This document shows, piece after piece, positions 1 to 5,877 of a stretch of 10,418 nucleotides of DNA. This stretch comes from Bacteroidota bacterium. Lineage in GTDB: Bacteria; Bacteroidota; Bacteroidia; Bacteroidales; JAKIYJ01. Both the position numbers and the translations under genes were made by a program. Location: positions 1 to 10,418 of the forward strand of contig JAKIYJ010000036.1 of NCBI GenBank assembly GCA_022708585.1. The letters are read 5' to 3'. The notes beneath the pieces are model-generated. The model was not told the DNA's origin, did no database searches, and was given only the letters and a program-made list of their open reading frames with translations. Position 1 is the stretch's first letter. Each line of letters starts with the position of its first letter.

Positions 1-90
1 TAATACAGACAAATTGATATAAAATATAGATAAATATTATTAAAATAAAGTTTATAAAATTTTTAGAATAGCATCAATAATTCAATTTAA

Positions 91-888
91 ATGGATAAAG
101 ATAACAAGACATTTTGGGAACATCTTGAAGATATGAGGGGGATGCTTATTCGTTCTGCTATATATTTGCTTATATTTACAATTATTGCTTTTTGTTTTAA
201 AGATTTTATATTTAATAATATAATTTTATCGCCTAAGGGAAGTAATTTTATCACCAATCGTTTGTTATGTAAAGTTGGCAAATTATTATCTCTTAAATCA
301 CTTTGTATTGGTAATAATGATTTAAATATTATTAATATACAGTTATCAGGACAATTTATGATGCATATGTATATATCGTTTATGTCTGCTATTGTTCTGT
401 CATCACCATTAATAATTATAGAAATATGGAAATTTATAAAACCGGCTTTATATAAAGAAGAACACCAAAAAATTAAAAGTGTTGTTATAATTTGTATTTT
501 ACTTTTTTTGTTTGGTGTGTTTGTCAGTTATTATTTAATAGTTCCATTAACCATTAATTTTTTTGCATCATATACTGTAAGTGATACGGTTACTAATCAA
601 ATCTCATTGAGTTCTTATATTCACACTATATTTTCTGTTATAATTACAACAGGAGTTGTATTTGAGATGCCTGTATTTGTATTTTTTCTGACAAAAATAG
701 GTATATTAAATCCATCTTTTCTCAGGAAAAATAGAAAATATGCTATAGTTATTATACTTGCTATTTCATCTGTTATAACACCACCTGATATTTTTTCACA
801 ATTGCTGGTTTCAATTCCATTATTTTTACTTTACGAAATAAGTATTATTGCTTCTAAATATGCAATTCCTAAGGATTTAAAAGGGTAA
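91..888 (+). CDS. tatC: TatC, Sec-independent (twin-arginine) protein translocase core subunit
   Basis: This 265-residue polytopic membrane protein is the TatC subunit, which binds twin-arginine signal peptides and nucleates export of folded proteins across the inner membrane. Seen in the sequence: the N-terminal cytoplasmic motif FWEHLEDMRGMLIR (8-21), then about six hydrophobic spans (roughly 22-38, 92-115, 130-152, 178-200, 215-230, 238-255). The first cytoplasmic loop reads FIKPALYKEE (115-124), where F115 and E124 align with the signal-peptide-binding F94 and E103 of E. coli TatC. FEMPV (191-195) matches the region of E. coli E170, and ITPPDIFSQ (229-237) is a family hallmark. The first periplasmic loop (about 38-90) is longer than in E. 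coli, which I associate with Bacteroidota forms. The ATG at 91 places the N-terminal motif at the usual distance. No tatA/tatB lies in the window, so its partners must be elsewhere. I see no clear promoter or Shine-Dalgarno in positions 1-90. Confidence 0.96.
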   Translation: MDKDNKTFWEHLEDMRGMLIRSAIYLLIFTIIAFCFKDFIFNNIILSPKGSNFITNRLLCKVGKLLSLKSLCIGNNDLNIINIQLSGQFMMHMYISFMSAIVLSSPLIIIEIWKFIKPALYKEEHQKIKSVVIICILLFLFGVFVSYYLIVPLTINFFASYTVSDTVTNQISLSSYIHTIFSVIITTGVVFEMPVFVFFLTKIGILNPSFLRKNRKYAIVIILAISSVITPPDIFSQLLVSIPLFLLYEISIIASKYAIPKDLKG

Positions 889-963
889 AATATTTATAAA
901 GTTATGTTATATGGGGTACTCTCATCGTGAAGTTGTTAAATTATGTAATTGTTTCATTGTCTG

Positions 964-1083
964 TTATGATTCCTCATACAGTTCTGCACTTACGTCGTAA
1001 GGTCTGCTGTTTTTCTCTTTATGGATTTTATTTAATAGCATTCGATTAAAAAAGTAAGCAAAAAATATAAGGACTCCTGATAT
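964..1083 (-). pseudogene. Possible remnant of a small single-span membrane protein gene (C-terminal fragment)
   Basis: On the minus strand a frame open from 1083 down to a TAA at 964-966 would encode about 39 residues: a hydrophobic segment (SGVLIFFAYFFNRMLL), a basic patch (NKIHKEKN) and the acidic tail RPYDVSAELYEES. The order membrane span, basic cytoplasmic edge, polar tail is protein-like and unlike the surrounding A/T filler. The only ATG in frame (1039-1041) falls after the hydrophobic part and has no ribosome binding site. Upstream the frame is closed by TAA at 1084-1086, then is open again for 14 codons to another TAA at 1129-1131. It is therefore either a decayed gene that has lost its 5' end, a tiny gene using a non-standard start, or chance. 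I do not recognise the family. The identification is weak. Confidence 0.25.
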
Positions 1084-1168
1084 TTATGGTATTGTCTTTA
1101 TAAAATTAAGGGATATATTCCACAAATATTAATTTATATTATAAAATGTAAACAAAAAAAATTGAAAA

Positions 1169-1290
1169 TATTAGTCCACTATGAAAAGTCCATAAATTAA
1201 ATTTTAATTAATTTATCTATGAAATTTTAATTTATTTTATCAAAAAAAATAATTTAAGATAAGAATGATTTTTCGGAGTGGACTCAAATA
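1169..1290. repeat. Palindromic dispersed repeat, copy 1 (imperfect inverted arms, 82-base core)
   Basis: Left arm AGTCCACTATGAAAA (1173-1187) and right arm TTTTCGGAGTGGACT (1270-1284) are inverted repeats matching at 13 of 15 positions, and flanking AATATT/AAATATTT extends the symmetry with a two-base gap. The right end, 1264-1290, matches 9396-9422 in the same orientation at 25 of 27 bases. The left arm also resembles the left arm at 9359-9376, with most differences being transitions. The two loci are therefore members of one repeat family, with A/T cores of different length. The repeat stops two bases before the pdxJ stop codon, so a pdxJ transcript would contain it. It could be a miniature transposable element, an extragenic palindrome, or an mRNA 3'-end stem; the sequence alone does not decide. 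Confidence 0.6.
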
Positions 1291-1291
1291 T

Positions 1292-2011
1292 TTAATCTGT
1301 CACAAGACAATATTTATACATTCTAACCACGTTTTCGATGCCATAATATAATGCATCGCATATTAAGGCATGTCCAATTGATACTTCCTTTAATGCAGGA
1401 ATATTTGCAGCAAAATATCTTAAATTTTCAAGATTTAAATCATGTCCGGCATTAAGTCCAATACCGCAATCAGTTGCTATTTTAGCAGCTTCAATAAAAG
1501 GTTTTATAGCAGACTCTTTGTTTTTAATATAATTTCTTGCATAACTTTCTGTATAAAGTTCTATTCTGTCTGTACCTGTTTTTGCTGCATTTTCGACCAT
1601 CACAGTATTTGGATCAACAAAAATAGAGGTCCTTATTCCATTATTATGTAATGTTTGTATAATATCGCTCAGAAAAGACTGGTATTTAACAGTATTCCAA
1701 CCTGCATTTGAAGTAAGTGCATCGGGAGGGTCAGGTACCAGTGTAACCTGATGTGGTTTAACTGATAGCACAAGATTTATAAACTTTTCGCCAGGATAGC
1801 CTTCTATGTTGAATTCGGTTTTAAGTACTTTTGACAGTTCTCTGACATCCTGGTATCTTATATGTCTTTCATCAGGGCGGGGATGCACTGTTATGCCATC
1901 GGCACCATAAGATTCAATGTCCAGAGCTGTTTTAACAACATCGGGTATGTTACCTCCTCGTGCATTACGAAGTGTTGCAATTTTATTAACGTTTACACTT
2001 AATTTAATCAT
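1292..2011 (-). CDS. pdxJ: Pyridoxine 5'-phosphate synthase PdxJ
   Basis: PdxJ condenses 1-deoxy-D-xylulose 5-phosphate with 3-amino-2-oxopropyl phosphate to give pyridoxine 5'-phosphate, the last ring-forming step of the DXP-dependent vitamin B6 pathway in the cytoplasm. The 239-residue length is normal for this TIM-barrel family. Visible motifs in order: LSVNVNKIATLRNARGG (4-20), ITVHPRPDERHIR (40-52, with the His43, Arg45, His50 and Arg52 cluster), FNIEG (67-71, E70 corresponding to catalytic Glu72 of E. coli), TSNAGW (100-105), FVDP (131-134), ELYTESYA (151-158), and GLNAGHDLNLENL (185-197, H190 corresponding to the conserved C-terminal His), followed by EVSIGHALI. All expected catalytic residues appear intact. 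It lies 60 bases downstream of a DUF2520 gene on the same strand and is probably cotranscribed with it. Its stop codon almost abuts a palindromic repeat. Partner enzymes such as PdxA are not in the window. Confidence 0.97.
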   Translation of the reverse strand: MIKLSVNVNKIATLRNARGGNIPDVVKTALDIESYGADGITVHPRPDERHIRYQDVRELSKVLKTEFNIEGYPGEKFINLVLSVKPHQVTLVPDPPDALTSNAGWNTVKYQSFLSDIIQTLHNNGIRTSIFVDPNTVMVENAAKTGTDRIELYTESYARNYIKNKESAIKPFIEAAKIATDCGIGLNAGHDLNLENLRYFAANIPALKEVSIGHALICDALYYGIENVVRMYKYCLVTD

Positions 2012-2071
2012 AATTTTTTTTAATATATAAAACCTGATAATCTTATTTGCTTATATTTTTTAAATTGTCAG

Positions 2072-2854
2072 TCAATCTTTACCAAACTCTTTTAAAATCA
2101 GGCTACTTAGTAGTTCATATATTGGTTTTGCCAATTTATTATCTGAAAGCAGTTTCAAATGTTTATCTATAATGATTTTATCGCCTCTAATAGCGGGACC
2201 TGTTTGAGAATCCCGGGCACCTTTTTCGATAGCTTTTAAAACAGTTTCTTTAATTAAAGGATACAGGTATTCTCTGGGAATCGAATATTTTTCAAGAATT
2301 TTTTCAGCATTATATATCATAAAATTTGTATAATTACAGGCAAAGACAGCAGCAAGGTGCAATATTGCTCTTTTTTCTGAATTCAATAGATGCGGGTTTG
2401 CTCCGATTGAATTAAGCATATTATATATTTTTCTCAATACATTATTATCAGAAGCTTCAACAAAAACATCAAGATTATTGAATGAGATTTCTCTTTTTTT
2501 TGAAAAAGTTTGTAATGGATATATAACGCCATAAGCAGGCGAAATTTGTTTTAAAATATTCATTTCAACCGAACCTGATGTATGGATTACTATATGTTCA
2601 GGCGCTTTCAATTTTTTAGCAATTTCAATCAAAATACTGTCAGGTACTGAAATGATAATAATTTCGGTATTATCAGGAATATTATATAAATTGTCAACAG
2701 CTTTGCATTGAAGAATTTCTGCAGCCATAGAAGCATTTTGTGGTTGTCGACTGAATACCCCGGTGAATTCATAAGAAGTTTTTTTTAGAGCCTTTGCCAG
2801 ATGTAATCCTAAATTACCAGCTCCAATTAAATATATTTTATTTTTGTCTGACAT
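2072..2854 (-). CDS. Rossmann-like NADP-binding protein with DUF2520 C-terminal domain
   Basis: This 260-residue protein has an N-terminal Rossmann fold and a helical C-terminal DUF2520 domain, an arrangement related to pyrroline-5-carboxylate reductase and prephenate/hydroxyacid dehydrogenases. Seen: the dinucleotide-binding loop IGAGNLG (10-16) after the first strand, VFSRQP (33-38) at the end of the second strand (Ser-Arg suggests NADP rather than NAD), SVPDS (69-73), HTSGS (91-95) and YPLQTF (112-117). In the C-terminal domain are HLAAVFACNYTNFM (166-179) and QTGPAIRGD (217-225), both strongly family-typical. The substrate is unknown; I know no established reaction for this family. The gene precedes pdxJ by 60 bases on the same strand, suggesting an operon, but whether it acts in B6 metabolism is not shown. 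A TAnnTTTG box sits 30 bases upstream. The start ATG at 2854 gives a complete glycine-rich loop after about 10 residues, as is usual. Confidence 0.9.
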   Translation of the reverse strand: MSDKNKIYLIGAGNLGLHLAKALKKTSYEFTGVFSRQPQNASMAAEILQCKAVDNLYNIPDNTEIIIISVPDSILIEIAKKLKAPEHIVIHTSGSVEMNILKQISPAYGVIYPLQTFSKKREISFNNLDVFVEASDNNVLRKIYNMLNSIGANPHLLNSEKRAILHLAAVFACNYTNFMIYNAEKILEKYSIPREYLYPLIKETVLKAIEKGARDSQTGPAIRGDKIIIDKHLKLLSDNKLAKPIYELLSSLILKEFGKD

Positions 2855-2883
2855 TATTGGTTTTCACAAAAAAATAAAACATA

Positions 2884-2891
2884 CAAAAGTA
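2884..2891 (-). promoter_or_regulatory. Candidate Bacteroidota -7 promoter element for the DUF2520-pdxJ pair
   Basis: Read on the minus strand, these bases are TACTTTTG, a match to the Bacteroidota sigma-factor -7 consensus TAnnTTTG. Transcription would start near 2877, leaving a short leader of about 23 bases before the ATG at 2854. No convincing TTTG-type -33 element lies at the expected distance, and such matches can arise by chance in A/T-rich DNA. Confidence 0.4.
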
Positions 2892-2977
2892 CATATTTAT
2901 GCTATGTATCTGGTATATTTTAATTAATTTTAGTCAATTATTATAATATAATCTTAAAATATAACAGTAAAATTAAG

Positions 2978-3637
2978 ATGGATAAAGTAAGGGTTTTGAT
3001 AGTCGATAGCCATAATTTATTTAGAGCAGGGATAAAATTAATGCTATTAAGAGTTCCCAAATATGAAGTTGTAGGAGAATCCGATAATGGCATACAGGCT
3101 ATAATTCAAGCAGGCAAACTTGAACCGGATATAATTTTGTTAAATGCTGAAATTCCTCAATATGATGGAATTGATTTAGCAATGAAAATTATTCAAGAAT
3201 CCCCCACTGCTAAAATTTTGTTGATTTCGGAACATATTAACAAAATGGAACTTGTAACTTCGGCAATTTATACAGGAATATATGGTTTTATTACTAAAAA
3301 TGCAAGTATAGACGAATTATTGGCATTTGATAATATCAGTAATGGCAAAAAATATTTATCTGTTGATAATTCTTCTTTTAGTTTTCAAGATTATACAGAC
3401 AATAATGTAAAAAGATTATTACATGACAGCAGGAAATCATTATTAACAAATAGAGAAATAGAGATTACTAAACTTATAAGTTCTGGTTATAAAAATTCAG
3501 AAATATCTAAAAAATTATTTATCAGTAAAAGGACAGTTGAAGTTCATAAAGCCAATATTTTAAAAAAAATTAATGGTAATGTTACTGCTGACATTGTTAG
3601 ATATGCAATAGTAAATAATATTATACAGTTACAATAA
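2978..3637 (+). CDS. NarL/FixJ-type (LuxR-HTH) response regulator with a degenerate receiver domain
   Basis: This 219-residue protein has a CheY-like receiver (about 3-125) joined by a short linker to a LuxR-type helix-turn-helix (about 153-215; LTNRE at 156-160, recognition segment SKRTVEVHKANILKK at 183-197). It is expected to be a cytoplasmic DNA-binding transcription regulator. The receiver keeps D10, S84 (CheY Thr87 position) and K107 (CheY Lys109 position). The phospho-accepting Asp, however, is Asn56 (LLNAEIP where LLDxxMP is usual; codon AAT at 3143-3145). The second acidic-pocket residue is Ser11 (VDSH instead of VDDH). It therefore probably cannot take up phosphate on Asp in the normal way and may be constitutive, ligand-controlled or controlled by partner binding. 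No histidine kinase is adjacent, which fits an orphan regulator. It is flanked by oppositely oriented genes and overlaps the glycosyltransferase gene end to end by 9 bases. Family assignment is firm; the regulatory mode is inferred. Confidence 0.93.
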   Translation: MDKVRVLIVDSHNLFRAGIKLMLLRVPKYEVVGESDNGIQAIIQAGKLEPDIILLNAEIPQYDGIDLAMKIIQESPTAKILLISEHINKMELVTSAIYTGIYGFITKNASIDELLAFDNISNGKKYLSVDNSSFSFQDYTDNNVKRLLHDSRKSLLTNREIEITKLISSGYKNSEISKKLFISKRTVEVHKANILKKINGNVTADIVRYAIVNNIIQLQ

Positions 3638-4498
3638 TTTGTAATTTTTATATTCTCCTATTCTGTATTTAGTTTTCTTTTCCAGTATATACAACAGTTT
3701 TGATAAGCCTTTTAAATTTTTACATGTTGGATCAAAAGAAAATTCCCAGTTTTTCTCTTTTATCCTTTTTAACATAGTAGCTGGATGCGTACCTGTAAAA
3801 TATGCGAGTGAGTCTATTTGGGAATAATCAAAATATTCAGTGTCTGGTATATTATTTTTTATCCATGTATCATCATGCCATAATTTATTGAAATTTTTTT
3901 GTTTTGCTTGTTGCAGATCAGGTGGTTTTACCCAGCCATAATGATAAATATAAGCATCAACAGGTTTAACTTTTAGCAATTTATTGTTGCGTCTAAATCC
4001 TTGCGCATCTTTATATGAATGAATATCATCATAAGGTCTTATTATTCTGATTTCGTTTCTGTACCATTTTCGTGAATCCCCCACATAATCATAAGAACCA
4101 TAAAAATGCAAATATTTGAACAACAGTCCTTCAACTTCTTTATTATTTTTCCATTTTTCCATTGTACTGTGTATTTCAGGCAGATATTTTTCATGAACCA
4201 CTTCATCTCCCTGAATATAAAAAGCCCAATCAGAATCTTTTGAAATGTTTTTCAGAGCTTTATTAGTTTCATCTGCTAATACTTTTCCTCCTTGTCTTAA
4301 ATTATAATCCCAAACAGTTTCAATGATTTTTATTTTATCAGAATTAATATTTTTAATCAAATCAAGAGTTCCATCTTCTGATTTTCCAACGGCAATAACA
4401 AATTCATCACATACAGGCAAAATCGAAAGAATAGATTCTTCTATTGGATAACCGTATTTAATTGCATTTCTAATAAAAGAGAAACCTGTAACTTTCAT
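3629..4498 (-). CDS. Glycosyltransferase family 2-like protein
   Basis: This 289-residue soluble protein looks like a GT-A fold, family-2-type glycosyltransferase, which would transfer a sugar from a nucleotide donor in polysaccharide or glycoconjugate synthesis. It begins directly with the first strand (GFSFIRNAIKYGYPIEESI, 5-23), followed by CDEFVIAVGKSEDGT (30-44), where the SEDGT turn is like the SxDgT nucleotide-sugar loop of family 2. QGDEVVHE (96-103) takes the place of the metal-binding DxD motif. The second half carries WYRNEIRIIR (145-154), SYKDAQGFRR (161-170) and YHYGWVKPP (185-193), conserved blocks I associate with a distinct bacterial subgroup of this superfamily. No signal peptide or transmembrane span is present. 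Donor and acceptor cannot be read from the sequence. It starts 4 bases after the purB stop, so it is almost certainly cotranscribed with purB, and it converges with the response regulator gene, overlapping by 9 bases. Confidence 0.8.
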   Translation of the reverse strand: MKVTGFSFIRNAIKYGYPIEESILSILPVCDEFVIAVGKSEDGTLDLIKNINSDKIKIIETVWDYNLRQGGKVLADETNKALKNISKDSDWAFYIQGDEVVHEKYLPEIHSTMEKWKNNKEVEGLLFKYLHFYGSYDYVGDSRKWYRNEIRIIRPYDDIHSYKDAQGFRRNNKLLKVKPVDAYIYHYGWVKPPDLQQAKQKNFNKLWHDDTWIKNNIPDTEYFDYSQIDSLAYFTGTHPATMLKRIKEKNWEFSFDPTCKNLKGLSKLLYILEKKTKYRIGEYKNYKLL

Positions 4499-4502
4499 AA
4501 AA

Positions 4503-5855
4503 TCAATGGATTTTGCTTGCTGTCCCTGTATAATTGAAAGGAGTAATTTTTTTTAGTTCTTCTTTTATTTTGTCATTAACATCAAGATTTTCAATAAAAG
4601 AAAGAATATTATTTTTAGAAATTTCAGATTTTCCTGCTGTAAACTGTTTAAGTAATTCATAAGGTTTTGAAAATCCTTCTCTTCTTAATACAGTTTGAAT
4701 AGCTTCGGCTATAATTTCCCAGTGTTTATCGAGATCTGAATATATTTTATCTTTGCAAATTTCAATTTTTGAAATGCCTTTCATAATAGATTTTGCAGCT
4801 ATAAGAGTGTGAGCAACAGCAACTCCTATATTTCGAAGTACTGTTGAATCTGATAAATCACGCTGCATTCTTGATACAGGAAGTTTAACTGCCATAAATA
4901 ATAATAGTGCATTAGCTATTCCCAGGTTTCCTTCTGCATTTTCAAAATCAACAGGATTAATTTTATGCGGCATTGTTGAAGAGCCTGTTTCATCAGGGGA
5001 TATTTTTTGTTTAAAATATTCAAACGATATATAAGTCCACATATCTTTTGAAAAATCAAGCAAAACAGTATTAATTCGTTCTATGCATTCAAAAAGTTCA
5101 GCAATATTATCATAGTTATCAATCTGGGTAGTATATTGTGAACGTTGAAGTCCAAAAGAATTTTTAATAAAATCATCTGCAAATTTTTCCCAATTTATAT
5201 CAGGGTAAGCAATTAAATGGGCATTGAAATTACCTGTTGCGCCTCCGAATTTGGCAGTATAATTTATTTTTTCGAGAGTTTTCAACTGTTGTTCAAGTCT
5301 GTATGCAAAAACCTTTAATTCTTTTCCGACAGTTGTGGGAGTGGCAGCCTGACCATGAGTGCGAGCAAGCATTGGTATATCTTTCCATTTTTGTGAAAGT
5401 TCTTCAATTTTACTGAGAATATTTTTAAATTCGGGTATAAGAATTTTTTCCAATGCCTGTTTAGTCAAAAAAGGTATTGCGGTATTATTAATATCCTGTG
5501 AAGTTAATCCAAAATGAATAAATTCTTTGTAGCCTGACAATCCTATATGATCAAATTTTTCTTTCAAAAAATATTCAACAGCCTTAACATCATGATTTGT
5601 AATTTTTTCAATTTCTTTAATTTGGATAGCGTTTTCAATAGAAAAATCATTATATATTTTTTTAAGTGAATCAAGGTTAATTATATTGTTTAGTTGAGGC
5701 AATTTTAATTCAAACAATGAAATAAAATATTCAACTTCAACCATCAGTCTTGTTTTAATTAAGGCAAATTCAGAAAAATATTCCCGCAATGGTGCAGTAA
5801 TATCAGCATATCGTCCGTCAATAGGAGAAATTGCTTTAAGATTGTATTTATCCAT
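4503..5855 (-). CDS. purB: Adenylosuccinate lyase
   Basis: PurB acts twice in purine synthesis: it cleaves SAICAR to AICAR plus fumarate and adenylosuccinate to AMP plus fumarate, as a cytoplasmic homotetramer of the fumarase/aspartase superfamily. The length of 450 residues matches the E. coli-like type (456). Motifs seen: the N-terminal LKAISPIDGRYAD (6-18), NHDVKAVEYF (87-96), TSQDINNTA (118-126), RTHGQAATPT (165-174, with the catalytic His167), and the superfamily signature GSSTMPHKINP (291-301) whose serines lie in the mobile catalytic loop. All appear intact. The gene follows hutU by 22 bases and precedes the glycosyltransferase gene by 4 bases, all on the same strand, so the three probably form one transcription unit. 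No separate promoter is visible in the 22-base gap. Confidence 0.97.
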   Translation of the reverse strand: MDKYNLKAISPIDGRYADITAPLREYFSEFALIKTRLMVEVEYFISLFELKLPQLNNIINLDSLKKIYNDFSIENAIQIKEIEKITNHDVKAVEYFLKEKFDHIGLSGYKEFIHFGLTSQDINNTAIPFLTKQALEKILIPEFKNILSKIEELSQKWKDIPMLARTHGQAATPTTVGKELKVFAYRLEQQLKTLEKINYTAKFGGATGNFNAHLIAYPDINWEKFADDFIKNSFGLQRSQYTTQIDNYDNIAELFECIERINTVLLDFSKDMWTYISFEYFKQKISPDETGSSTMPHKINPVDFENAEGNLGIANALLLFMAVKLPVSRMQRDLSDSTVLRNIGVAVAHTLIAAKSIMKGISKIEICKDKIYSDLDKHWEIIAEAIQTVLRREGFSKPYELLKQFTAGKSEISKNNILSFIENLDVNDKIKEELKKITPFNYTGTASKIH

Positions 5856-5877
5856 TTCGATATTGATTTAAAAAGTA

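Larger units (their letters stand above)
889..1291. other. Intergenic region between convergent tatC and pdxJ
   Basis: About 400 bases separate the tatC stop from the pdxJ stop; the genes converge, so promoters for either are not expected. The left half (about 960-1090) is less AT-rich and carries a stop-interrupted, coding-looking frame on the minus strand. It also holds a perfect 13-base palindrome, CTTACGTCGTAAG (989-1001). The right half (about 1130-1265) is almost pure A/T with A- and T-runs and the near-duplicated phrase AAATTTTAATT. The last 120 bases are bounded by inverted-repeat arms. No classical hairpin-plus-T-run terminator is visible. Confidence 0.7.

Noticed and set aside
87..281. 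Minus-strand frame opposite the start of tatC
   Set aside because: It lies almost wholly within tatC, which has clear family motifs; this is a shadow frame.
989..1001. Perfect palindrome CTTACGTCGTAAG as a possible operator
   Set aside because: It lies between two converging genes, with no promoter nearby to regulate, and 13-base palindromes arise by chance; kept only as a note in the region description.
1140..1270. A- and T-runs near the end of pdxJ as an intrinsic terminator
   Set aside because: No compact GC-containing stem directly precedes a T-run on either strand; the inverted arms here are 82 bases apart.
1442..1651. Plus-strand frame inside pdxJ
   Set aside because: It is antisense to the conserved PdxJ barrel and has low-complexity Cys/Phe/Ser composition; shadow frame.
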